This document shows, in pieces, positions 32,953 to 40,835 of a stretch of 64,000 nt of DNA. The notes under the pieces were generated by a model. The model ran no database searches. It was not told the origin of the DNA and was given only the letters and a program-made list of their open reading frames with translations. The position numbers and the translations under genes are program-made. The stretch comes from Bryobacterales bacterium. Its GTDB lineage: Bacteria > Acidobacteriota > Terriglobia > Bryobacterales > Bryobacteraceae. Location: NCBI GenBank assembly GCA_025463005.1, contig JAOAPR010000042.1, positions 1-64,000 of the forward strand, read 5' to 3'. Within the stretch, counting starts at the first letter, position 1. Every line of letters starts with the position of its first letter.

Positions 32953-34371
32953 CTAGTGTGCGCCCCGGCCGATCAGAACGGAAGGAATCGTCCTCAGGAT
33001 AATTTTCCAGTCCAGCGCGAGCGACCAGTTATCGATGTACTCCATGTCGAGTTTCATCCAGGTCTCGAAATCAACCTCGTCGCGCCCGCTGATCGCCCAC
33101 AGGCAGGTCAATCCCGGCCGCATCCGAAGCCGCCGGCGCTGCCACCGCTTATATTGTTCCACCTCTGAAGGAATCGCGGGCCGAGGACCCACCAGAGACA
33201 TGTCCCCCTTGAGAACGTTCCATAGTTGCGGCAACTCGTCGGCCGAAAATTTCCGCAGCCAGCGGCCGACCCCAGTAAGCCGGGGATCGTTGGGGATCTT
33301 CATAGCCAGGTCGCGCTGGCTCATGTGCTCCACCGACTCACGCCGCGCCTCGGCGTCCTCGCACATGGAGCGGAATTTGTAGAACACGAAGCGGCGCCCA
33401 TTCAACCCGCACCGTTCCTGGCGGAAGATCGCGGGGCCGGGCGAGGTCAGACGGATCAGCATGGCGATCAGCAGCATGATCGGAAACAGCAGCAGCAACG
33501 CCGCTGCGGCCAGAGCGATGTCTGTCACGCGTTTCACCAGTAAGCGGATCTCATCGTGCGGGGTGGAGGAGAACGTCAGCAACGGAGACGTTCCCAGCCG
33601 GTCCAGGTACACGCGGCTGTTCACGTGCGGCAGAAAACCTACCGCAATGCGCGTGCGAACGCCCTCTTCCTCGCACAGCAACATGACATCTTCCAGATCG
33701 GCCAGGCGGCGGCTGTCGGTAGCGAAAATGATTTCATCAATCACGTTGCTCCGCAGCAATTCGGGCAGCCTGGCGATGGCGTGGACCGGATAACTTTGCG
33801 CGAGTTCGATGGGAGCCGACGATCCGTCGAGCGAATCAGCGAAGAACCCTCGCAGCCGTACGCCGTGAGATGCCCCCGCTTCCTCAAGTTGCCGGCCGAG
33901 CCGCATGGCAGCGTCACCCAAACCGACCACCATCACGTAGTGGGGCGCGGTGAACTCCCGCCGCACCACACGCAGCAGGAGTCCGGCATTCAGCCGGAAC
34001 AGGCATAGCAGGAACCAGGTACAAACGAAAAATAGGGCCACAAACAAGCGGCTCAAGTCCAGGCGCCATATAAATTCGAACAGGATAACCGACATCGCGC
34101 CCAGAAGGCACTGCCGGAACGTATGGCGCAAAATGATGCGAGGATGCGTGGCGTCGATACGATCGTAGGTTTCCCACCAGGCGCCCGTCGCCACCCAGAC
34201 CACCATCGACCAAATCAGCAGGAATGCGGCGACCCCGCGTGGGATGAAGAACTCGTTTTCAAGATTTAAGCGAATGCGAATCGCATATGCCAAGGCAAAA
34301 GCGAGCGCGATCAGGACGACATCGGCCGTCCCGAACAGGATTCTGACTCTATGGCGCTGCCCGCGAAACAC
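32953..34371 (-). CDS. Polyprenyl-phosphate sugar-phosphate transferase (exopolysaccharide initiating)
   Basis: 472 residues from a GTG. Four or five N-terminal membrane helices (about 11-130) are followed by a CoA-binding-like central domain (about 140-250, VMVVGLGDAAMRLGRQLEEAG) and a C-terminal bacterial sugar transferase domain. The latter has the membrane re-entrant segment ALAAAALLLLFPIMLLIAML and the catalytic motifs FRQERCGLNGRRFVFYKFRSM, LPQLWNVLKGDMSLVGPRP and MRPGLTCLWAISGR. Such enzymes load the first sugar phosphate onto undecaprenyl phosphate for capsule or exopolysaccharide. No flippase, polymerase or further glycosyltransferase is adjacent. TATTCT ends seven bases before the start, with no ribosome site. 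Confidence 0.92.
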   Translation of the reverse strand: MFRGQRHRVRILFGTADVVLIALAFALAYAIRIRLNLENEFFIPRGVAAFLLIWSMVVWVATGAWWETYDRIDATHPRIILRHTFRQCLLGAMSVILFEFIWRLDLSRLFVALFFVCTWFLLCLFRLNAGLLLRVVRREFTAPHYVMVVGLGDAAMRLGRQLEEAGASHGVRLRGFFADSLDGSSAPIELAQSYPVHAIARLPELLRSNVIDEIIFATDSRRLADLEDVMLLCEEEGVRTRIAVGFLPHVNSRVYLDRLGTSPLLTFSSTPHDEIRLLVKRVTDIALAAAALLLLFPIMLLIAMLIRLTSPGPAIFRQERCGLNGRRFVFYKFRSMCEDAEARRESVEHMSQRDLAMKIPNDPRLTGVGRWLRKFSADELPQLWNVLKGDMSLVGPRPAIPSEVEQYKRWQRRRLRMRPGLTCLWAISGRDEVDFETWMKLDMEYIDNWSLALDWKIILRTIPSVLIGRGAH

Positions 34372-34378
34372 TAACGAC

Positions 34379-34384
34379 AGAATA
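34379..34384 (-). promoter_or_regulatory. TATTCT -10 element seven bases before the sugar-transferase start
   Basis: On the minus strand TATTCT ends seven bases ahead of the GTG at 34371, and no Shine-Dalgarno is present between them. The message is predicted to be leaderless. Confidence 0.45.
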
Positions 34385-34419
34385 CAATGTGGCGCACGGG
34401 CTTTCAGCCTGTGAGGGGT

Positions 34420-35028
34420 TTACCGTACCTGTACGCTGGACACGGATCCGTCGCTGAGGCGCACAACTCCGAAGGTCGTATCGCGCGACTGGTACCGATA
34501 AATCTCCACCAGGTGCCCATCGTCGTACATGGTGATGCGCGAGGCAGGTGAGCCGAGCTTCAGCACATCCCCTCTCGGAGTTCCGCTGGCGATTGTTTTC
34601 AAATCCTCCGCTGTGACCTGCGGCGGCGGTGGCAGGACGGGTATCGGCTGATGGATCGCAGCCGGTGACGGAGCGGGCGGAGGAGGCGGAGGAACCACGA
34701 GCGCGGCTCGCCGGATCGGTGGTGGCGGCGGAACCAGCGAGTGATCCTTAACAACGCTGCTAGGGCCCACCTGCAGCACGGTACCTGCCGCGGGATTACC
34801 GGCGGGCTTCGGAAGGGTCGTTACCGGGGCTTTTCCTGTCTTGGCCGCTTTGGCCGTAACCGTGTCGACCTTTCCGAACACGTTGGAGATGCCGTCGCTC
34901 ACCCTTTTCCCGGCGACTCCTCCGACGGAACCACCGGCGATGGCGCCCGCGGCTTCCGTCAGGGCCTGGGACGAAGCCAACCCTGCAACCCCCAACCACA
35001 TCAACACACCTATCGAAACACGCCGCAT
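34420..35028 (-). CDS. Exported proline-rich protein with SmpA/BamE-like C-terminus
   Basis: 202 residues with GGAGGG seven bases before the ATG. Signal peptide about 1-20. A small glycine-zipper-like segment (AAGAIAGGSVGGVAGKRV) is followed by a low-complexity region with proline runs (PPPPPIRRAALVVPPPPPPAP). A compact C-terminal domain (about 137-202) then runs VTAEDLKTIASGTPRGDVLKLG and ends FGVVRLSDGSVSSVQV. This resembles the BamE/SmpA fold (G-x-T-x-x-x-V-x-x-x-LG pattern). The role may be cell-envelope assembly, but that is inference from fold resemblance only. It stands alone, 48 bases upstream of the sugar-transferase gene. Confidence 0.65.
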   Translation of the reverse strand: MRRVSIGVLMWLGVAGLASSQALTEAAGAIAGGSVGGVAGKRVSDGISNVFGKVDTVTAKAAKTGKAPVTTLPKPAGNPAAGTVLQVGPSSVVKDHSLVPPPPPIRRAALVVPPPPPPAPSPAAIHQPIPVLPPPPQVTAEDLKTIASGTPRGDVLKLGSPASRITMYDDGHLVEIYRYQSRDTTFGVVRLSDGSVSSVQVR

Positions 35029-35121
35029 ACCTCAGCCCTCCACCTATAATCCTAGCCGGCCCGGGGCACTACAACTACGGGGCTTTCCCCTTAGTTATCA
35101 GTCACAAATCATTAACACCAC

Positions 35122-35149
35122 TTGACGGTGGGGCTTATCGGTGTATTCT
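35122..35149 (+). promoter_or_regulatory. Promoter for the phenylalanine hydroxylase gene
   Basis: TTGACG (35122-35127), a 16-base spacer and TATTCT (35144-35149) end eight bases before the ATG at 35158. Transcription would begin about one or two bases before the start codon. A GGAGG lies only three bases before the ATG and would be largely outside the message. Confidence 0.55.
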
Positions 35150-35157
35150 GGAGGCGG

Positions 35158-36078
35158 ATGAATGCAGTCGCCAATTCGGACCTGACCACGGGGCACGCCC
35201 CGTTTATCGAGGAAGCCCAGCGCCAAGGCGACCTCTACATCCGGCAGCCTTACGAACTATACTCAGCCGAGAACCATGAAACATGGCGGATGCTCTACCG
35301 GCGCCTGCGCCCGCGCTGGGATCAGTACGCCAACGAACGCTTTCAGGCGGGGATAGAGTCGCTGTGCCTGCCGCAGGATCGTATCCCCCGCCTGGAAGAC
35401 GTCAACCGCTTCCTCTCACCTTTGACCGGTTTCCGCGCCCGTGCGGTTTCCGGGTACGTCCCGGCATTCGTTTTTTTCGATTGCCTGCGCAATCGCGAAT
35501 TCCCCACCACCGTCACCATTCGCCAGGCCGGACGCCTGGATTACCTGCCCGAGCCGGACATTTTTCATGACATCGCCGGACACGTCCCGATGCACACAGA
35601 CAGGCACTTCGCCGAAACGCTAGTCCGATTCGGCGAGTGCGCGCATACGGCTGCGGCGGTGGTCTCGGAAATCCGCGATCCGGCCGAGCGAGTCCGCACG
35701 CTAACCAGCATCTTTCGGGCGATGGCGAGGTTCTTCTGGTTCACCATCGAATTCGGGTTGATGCGATCGCGGGATGGATTGCGAGTCTACGGCAGCGGGC
35801 TGCTTAGCTCCTTCGGCGAGATCGAGCACGCTGTAAGCTCCCCGGATGTGCAGCGCTATCCGCTCCAGATCGAGTGGGCGATCAACCAGGCGTTCGAGAT
35901 CGACCACTACCAGCCGCTGCTGTTTATCGTGGATTCCTTCGATCATCTCTACAGCCTGGTGGATGAGCTCGAGCGGTGGATGAAAGCCGGGAAGCTGAAC
36001 CACGTGGCGCCGGGCGAGCCGGAAGTCAATGAAGTCGACCTGCGAAGCTTCCTTGAAGCGGCACACCTAACGCTATAA
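35158..36078 (+). CDS. phhA: Aromatic amino acid hydroxylase, phenylalanine 4-monooxygenase type
   Basis: 306 residues, a monomeric bacterial-type enzyme without a regulatory domain. It hydroxylates phenylalanine to tyrosine with tetrahydropterin, O2 and non-haem iron. The iron ligands are visible: the two His of EPDIFHDIAGHVPM and the Glu of WFTIEFGL. The pterin-binding region is LTGFRARAVSGYVP. I chose the ATG at 35158; a slightly longer frame would start inside the promoter. No pterin carbinolamine dehydratase is adjacent. The nucleoside hydrolase promoter hexamer overlaps its stop codon. Confidence 0.9.
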   Translation: MNAVANSDLTTGHAPFIEEAQRQGDLYIRQPYELYSAENHETWRMLYRRLRPRWDQYANERFQAGIESLCLPQDRIPRLEDVNRFLSPLTGFRARAVSGYVPAFVFFDCLRNREFPTTVTIRQAGRLDYLPEPDIFHDIAGHVPMHTDRHFAETLVRFGECAHTAAAVVSEIRDPAERVRTLTSIFRAMARFFWFTIEFGLMRSRDGLRVYGSGLLSSFGEIEHAVSSPDVQRYPLQIEWAINQAFEIDHYQPLLFIVDSFDHLYSLVDELERWMKAGKLNHVAPGEPEVNEVDLRSFLEAAHLTL

Positions 36079-36079
36079 T
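36074..36079 (+). promoter_or_regulatory. TATAAT -10 element overlapping the phhA stop codon
   Basis: TATAAT contains the TAA stop of the hydroxylase gene and ends six bases before the ATG at 36086, exactly the distance at which a -10 element places transcription on the A of the start codon. No ribosome site is visible. Confidence 0.5.
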
Positions 36080-36085
36080 CCGGGC

Positions 36086-37030
36086 ATGACATGGAAACGG
36101 TCGGCGCTGCTGGTATTGATCTGCCTGACCGCATCCGCGCAGGCGCGCATCCCCATCATCCTCGACACCGATCTCGGCGATTCAATTGACGATGCGCTGG
36201 CGCTGGCGTTTGCCCTTCGCTCCCCCGAACTGGACGTCCGCGCGGTAACCACCGTAATCGATGACGTGGAGAGCAAAACCCGTCTGGCGTGGAAGATGTT
36301 AGGCGTCTACAACCGCCGCGATATCTCCTTAGCCATGGGTGCACCGGAGCCGCTGCTCGATCCCACCATGACCACCGCGTCGAAAGAATTCGAAGTCCTG
36401 ACTCGCAATGACACTATCCCCGACGCGGCTCGCCGCCGTGCCTCTGACGTGATTATCGATACCGTGCTGCAATCGCGGGGCAAGATAACCCTGGTAGCCA
36501 TCGGACCGCTGACGAATATCGCACTCGCGCTCAAGACTGATCCGCGCATCAAAAACAGCATCGAACGGATCGTGATCATGGGCGGGGCGTACCTCAGCTC
36601 CGAGGCCGAGTACAACATCAAGCGCGACCGCGCTGCCGCGGAAATCGTATTCCACTCCGGCGTGCCGATTACGGCCGTCGGCCTGGATGTGACATCGCAG
36701 TGCAAGCTACGCGAGAAGGATTTGGATCGCCTGCGTCTGGCCAACGATCCCGACGGAAACTTCCTCGTCCGCCTAATTGACTTGGCCGAGGAGCAAACCC
36801 ACGACGCGAATCCCACGCTTTACGATCCCCTGGCCATCGCCGCAATTTTCCGGCCCGACCTGCTGGAGATGCAATCAGGGACCGTCGACGTCCCGCTCTC
36901 CGGCACGGGGCAGACGATATTCCAGGCGGAGGCCGGAGCGAAGACCCAGGTCGCGGTCCGGGTGAACGCCCCAGCCTTCCTCGACCTCTTTGCGGACCGT
37001 GTGACGAGAGGATCGAGCGCGCTGAGATAA
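36086..37030 (+). CDS. Exported nucleoside hydrolase
   Basis: 314 residues with a signal peptide (about 1-20, LLVLICLTASAQA), so it acts outside the cytoplasm on nucleosides, releasing ribose and base. The calcium-binding Asp cluster is ILDTDLGDSIDDALALAFAL near the N-terminus. The second ligand region is YNIKRDRAAAEIVFHSG, and the final one is NPTLYDPLAIAAIF, where the usual His-Asp is Tyr-Asp. Loss of that His suggests altered leaving-group activation or specificity. It lies eight bases after phhA with its own -10-like element, and ten bases before the MoxR gene. Confidence 0.88.
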   Translation: MTWKRSALLVLICLTASAQARIPIILDTDLGDSIDDALALAFALRSPELDVRAVTTVIDDVESKTRLAWKMLGVYNRRDISLAMGAPEPLLDPTMTTASKEFEVLTRNDTIPDAARRRASDVIIDTVLQSRGKITLVAIGPLTNIALALKTDPRIKNSIERIVIMGGAYLSSEAEYNIKRDRAAAEIVFHSGVPITAVGLDVTSQCKLREKDLDRLRLANDPDGNFLVRLIDLAEEQTHDANPTLYDPLAIAAIFRPDLLEMQSGTVDVPLSGTGQTIFQAEAGAKTQVAVRVNAPAFLDLFADRVTRGSSALR

Positions 37031-37036
37031 TATAGT
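37028..37036 (+). promoter_or_regulatory. Overlapping TAATAT/TATAGT -10-like sequence before the MoxR gene
   Basis: TAATAT (37028-37033) ends seven bases and TATAGT (37031-37036) four bases before the ATG at 37041. There is no Shine-Dalgarno. This may drive the MoxR-vWA operon as a leaderless message, although read-through from the hydrolase gene is also possible. Confidence 0.4.
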
Positions 37037-37040
37037 CTGG

Positions 37041-38036
37041 ATGCAGCCAGACACCGCCCTCCAGATCGCCACCTCGCAGCTCACCCGGGTCCGAGCAGAA
37101 ATTGGAAAGATCATCGTAGGACAGCAGGACGTCGTGGACGGCGTGTTGATCTGCCTGCTGGCCGGCGGCCATGTGCTGCTCGAAGGTGTTCCGGGCCTGG
37201 GCAAGACCACTCTGCTGCGCACGCTCTCCAAGGTGATGCACCTGAAGTACTCGCGCATCCAGTTCACTCCCGACCTCATGCCTGCCGACATCGTGGGCAG
37301 CATGATCATCGATAGCGAAAACGGGTCCAAGGCTCTGCGCTTCTCGCCCGGCCCGATCTTCGCGCATCTCGTGCTGGCCGACGAGATCAATCGCGCGACG
37401 CCCAAAACGCAATCTGCCTTGCTCGAGGCCATGCAGGAACATACAGTAACCAGCGGAACCCAGACGCTCGAACTGGAACCGCCATTCCTGGTGATGGCCA
37501 CCCAAAACCCGATCGAGATGGAAGGAACCTATCCGCTTCCCGAGGCGCAGCTCGACCGCTTCCTTATGAAGATCCTGGTGCGCTATCCCTCGCGCGCCGA
37601 CCTCGGCACGATCGTGGAGCGTACGATCCAGAAGGACGAGATCGACATCGCGCCGGTGCTGACGCGCGATGAAATCCTGGGCTTACGAGCTGCGTGCCAT
37701 CAGGTCCTGGTAGCGCCGCATGTGCAGGATCACGCCATTAGCCTGGTGATGGCCACGCAGCCGGGCGCGGCCGAAGCGCACGAGCTGTCCAACAAGTTCA
37801 TCCGCTACGGCAGCTCGCCGCGCGGCGCTCAAGCGCTGGTGGAGTGCGGCCGCGTTTTCGCCTTGATGAAGGGCCGCCTGCATCTTTCGATCGAAGACGT
37901 CGACACCATCGCAGCGGCAGTTCTGCGCCACCGTATCATTTTGAACTTCGACGCGCACGCGGAAGGACAGACTCCGGAAACTATCCTGAGCAAAATTATT
38001 CCGAGCGTGGCCGCAGCGGTTTCTTCCCGTGCCTGA
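37041..38036 (+). CDS. MoxR-family AAA+ ATPase
   Basis: 331 residues. Walker A is LLEGVPGLGKTTLL, Walker B VLADEINRATPKTQSALLEAMQE, sensor 1 VMATQNPIEMEGTYPLPEAQLDRF. These are the hallmarks of the MoxR subfamily, which acts as a chaperone with von Willebrand A partners to mature or insert protein complexes. It is the first gene of an operon encoding a DUF58 protein, a BatA-like membrane protein and a large double-vWA membrane protein, the classical MoxR context. The DUF58 gene overlaps its end by eight bases. Confidence 0.94.
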   Translation: MQPDTALQIATSQLTRVRAEIGKIIVGQQDVVDGVLICLLAGGHVLLEGVPGLGKTTLLRTLSKVMHLKYSRIQFTPDLMPADIVGSMIIDSENGSKALRFSPGPIFAHLVLADEINRATPKTQSALLEAMQEHTVTSGTQTLELEPPFLVMATQNPIEMEGTYPLPEAQLDRFLMKILVRYPSRADLGTIVERTIQKDEIDIAPVLTRDEILGLRAACHQVLVAPHVQDHAISLVMATQPGAAEAHELSNKFIRYGSSPRGAQALVECGRVFALMKGRLHLSIEDVDTIAAAVLRHRIILNFDAHAEGQTPETILSKIIPSVAAAVSSRA

Positions 38037-38910
38037 GCCGCTTATCGAGACGCGCCTCCTCGAAAAGCTGGAGCGGCTGACCATTCAGTGGCAGAACTCG
38101 CTTCCAGGGCTGGTGGGCGGGCACAACACCTCGCGCTTTGCCGGCTCAGGCCAGGAGTTTCTGGATCATCGCCAGTTCCATCATGGCGACGATCTGCGCG
38201 CGGTCAACTGGCGGGCTTACCTGCGCCTGGAAAAGCTGTTTCTGAAAATGTTCCAGTTGGAGCCGCGCATTCCGGTGCGGATGCTGGTCGACGTCAGCAA
38301 GTCCATGGATACCGGAACGCTCGGCAAGTTTGATTACGCCCGCAAGCTTGCGGCGGCGCTGTGTTACGTCGGTCTGGTGCGGCTGGACTCGATCTGCCTG
38401 CAGCCCTTCAGCGGCAGGCTGCATGACGCCTTCACGGCCAGCGGCGGGCGGCACCGGTTCCAGCCCGCCATGATATTTCTCTCCGGGCTCGAGCCGTCCG
38501 GCCAAACGAATTTCCTGGAGTGCTCGCGGCAGTTCTGCTCGAAGTATCCGCAGCGCGGCTTGACGATGGTGATCTCGGATTTCCTCGATGATCGTGATTG
38601 CGAAAAACCACTGCAGTACCTGGCCGATTTTGGACATGAGCTGATTCTGCTGCAGGTATGGGCAGACGAGGATCGCGAACCTCCCTGGGAGGGCGAACTG
38701 GAGCTGGAGGATGCCGAGACCGGACAGAAGGTGGAGCTGGCTTTCGACCGCGACGCGCGGGAGCAGTACACCTCGGCCTTCGACGCGCATGCCGACCTTG
38801 TTCGCAAGGTGGCCGAACGCAATAACGGCCGTTATGTGGGAATGCCGACTTCGCTTCCCATCGAGCAGGCCATCTTTGGCCCCCTGGTGAAGAGCGGTGC
38901 GGTAGCATGA
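38029..38910 (+). CDS. DUF58 protein with vWA-type MIDAS
   Basis: 293 residues from a GTG overlapping the MoxR stop. The DUF58 signature is EFLDHRQFHHGDDLRAVNWRAYLRLEKLFLKMFQ, followed by a vWA-like domain with an intact MIDAS start (VDVSKSMDTG). The C-terminal part keeps the usual ISDFLDD segment. No signal peptide or membrane helix is present. DUF58 proteins pair with MoxR ATPases and are thought to link the ATPase to the membrane-bound vWA subunits. Spacing to the next gene is 23 bases. Confidence 0.9.
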   Translation: MPEPLIETRLLEKLERLTIQWQNSLPGLVGGHNTSRFAGSGQEFLDHRQFHHGDDLRAVNWRAYLRLEKLFLKMFQLEPRIPVRMLVDVSKSMDTGTLGKFDYARKLAAALCYVGLVRLDSICLQPFSGRLHDAFTASGGRHRFQPAMIFLSGLEPSGQTNFLECSRQFCSKYPQRGLTMVISDFLDDRDCEKPLQYLADFGHELILLQVWADEDREPPWEGELELEDAETGQKVELAFDRDAREQYTSAFDAHADLVRKVAERNNGRYVGMPTSLPIEQAIFGPLVKSGAVA

Positions 38911-38933
38911 TCTCGCAGCAGTAGGGCTACGTA

Positions 38934-40835
38934 ATGAACTTCCTCAACCTCGGTCTCGGCGAGCTGCTCGGATTAGTGAGCGCGATCTCAGCCGGGGTTG
39001 TCGCGCTGTACCTGCTCGATCGCTCCAAGCGCCGGCAACTGGTCTCGACGCTGCGCTTCTGGTCGGCCGCGGATGTTCGCACCGAGCTGAAGCATCGCCG
39101 CCGCATCCAGCAACCCTGGAGCCTGCTGCTGCAGTTGCTGAGCCTGGCGCTGCTGCTGACGGCCATCGCAGGCCCGCAGTTGGGGATTTTCGACGGCGTC
39201 GGTCGCGACCACGTGATCGTGCTCGATACGTCTGCCTGGATGGGTTCTCGCGCGGGCCAGGGCATCCTGATGGATCAGGCCAAAGCCAATGCTCGGGCCT
39301 ACCTGCGCAGCATCCCCCGCCGCGACCGCGTCATGCTGGTGCGCGCCGATGCGCTGGCGACGCCGGCCACAGCGTTCGAATCCAGCCGCGGCGCCCTTGA
39401 AAGCGCGATTCAACAATCGCAACCGGGGGCGTCGGCCTTGAACCTGGCGCAGGCGCTGGAGTTCGCGGATCGGGCACAGAAGCTGCAATCGCAGCGAGCC
39501 GGAGAAATCGTCTTTGTCGGCGCGGGACGCGTATCCGAAGAAGAAGCCGCCCTTTCTGCACTTCCCGCGAACCTGCGAGTAGTGACCACCAGCTCGGCTC
39601 AGGAGAATGTGGGACTGCGCAAGATCGGGCTGCGGCGATCGCCCACAGCGCCGGATAGCTGGGATATTTTCGTGGTCGTTCGAAATTATGGCGCGCGTCC
39701 GCAGACTGTGGATCTTGGTTTGCAGTTTTCCAAGTCCCCCGCGGGCTCGCGGCGTTTGACGCTGCCCCCAGGGGCCGAGGAACAAGCCACGTTTACCTAC
39801 CCGGCCAAGACCGGCGGTTTTCTCGAAGCGCGGTTGAATGTGCGCGATGCATTTCCGCAGGATGACCGGGCCGTGGTGGAGCTGCCGCCGCAAGCTTCCT
39901 CGCATGTGGTGGTCTATTCCAACGAGTCACAGTTGCTCCGACCCTTGTTTGCGGCAAATCCGCAAGTGGACGCGGTGTTCGAATCGCCCGACAAATTTGA
40001 TCCGGCGGTGAAGGCTGACGTCGTGGTGCTGGATCGTTTCACGCCGGCTTCCGCCCCGCACGCCGCATCTATCCGGATTCAGCCGCCCGCCTCGGGATCG
40101 CCCGTACCTGTGCGGGCCACGAAGACTGGTCTAAGACTGGATCAATGGCATCCGGAAAGCACACTGGGAGCGGGCTTGCGCACCAGGGACGTCACGCTTG
40201 AATCCGCTGAGGTGTTTTCGCCCGCAACCGGAGACATCACTGTTGCGGAAACCACCGAAGGACCGGTGATCGTCGCGCGCGCGTCAGAACCGAAACAGGT
40301 GGTCATTGGCTTTCACCCGGGTCGCGGCTCGATGAAGTACGAGCTGGCGACGCCGCTGCTGATCGCCAATATCCTGCGCTGGATGACGCCGGGAGCGTTC
40401 CGCCGCTGGGAGTTTCAGGCTGGAACGGTCGGGACTGTGAATGTAGCGGTGGAAAAGGACGCGAAGCCGGAAGACATGCGCGTCTTGGATGAATCCAACC
40501 GTGCCCTGCCCTTCACGGTTGATGGCAACAACCTGCGCTTCTTTTCGGGGGCACCGGGCACCGTACGCGTGCAGATGGGCGATCGAGAAACAGTGTATTC
40601 ACTCACGCTCCCGGATGTCGGTGAGGCGGCGTGGCGTGTTCCTCCCAGCGTTCACAAGGGTATTCCGCGTGCCGCACTGGCTGAGGCCGCACCGAAAGAT
40701 CTGTGGCCATGGCTGGCGTTGCTGGGCGGAATCGGACTACTGGCGGACTGGTTGCTCTACGGTCGAAGCCGGGCCTTTCGATTGCGAGCGTCGCGTGCGA
40801 TGGCTCCGTTGACGCAGTGGAGAAAAGCGTCATGA
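38934..40835 (+). CDS. BatA-like membrane protein with degenerate vWA domain
   Basis: 633 residues. The aerotolerance/BatA-type N-terminus (MNFLNLGLGELLGLVSAISAGVV) has two helices (about 10-26 and 62-82), then a vWA-like domain whose MIDAS reads VLDTSAWMGSR, so the third position Ser is Trp and metal binding is probably lost. A beta-rich periplasmic region follows, with another helix near the C-terminus (LWPWLALLGGIGLLADWLLYG). Family members sit in the inner membrane beside MoxR and DUF58. Its stop overlaps the next start by four bases (ATGA). Confidence 0.85.
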   Translation: MNFLNLGLGELLGLVSAISAGVVALYLLDRSKRRQLVSTLRFWSAADVRTELKHRRRIQQPWSLLLQLLSLALLLTAIAGPQLGIFDGVGRDHVIVLDTSAWMGSRAGQGILMDQAKANARAYLRSIPRRDRVMLVRADALATPATAFESSRGALESAIQQSQPGASALNLAQALEFADRAQKLQSQRAGEIVFVGAGRVSEEEAALSALPANLRVVTTSSAQENVGLRKIGLRRSPTAPDSWDIFVVVRNYGARPQTVDLGLQFSKSPAGSRRLTLPPGAEEQATFTYPAKTGGFLEARLNVRDAFPQDDRAVVELPPQASSHVVVYSNESQLLRPLFAANPQVDAVFESPDKFDPAVKADVVVLDRFTPASAPHAASIRIQPPASGSPVPVRATKTGLRLDQWHPESTLGAGLRTRDVTLESAEVFSPATGDITVAETTEGPVIVARASEPKQVVIGFHPGRGSMKYELATPLLIANILRWMTPGAFRRWEFQAGTVGTVNVAVEKDAKPEDMRVLDESNRALPFTVDGNNLRFFSGAPGTVRVQMGDRETVYSLTLPDVGEAAWRVPPSVHKGIPRAALAEAAPKDLWPWLALLGGIGLLADWLLYGRSRAFRLRASRAMAPLTQWRKAS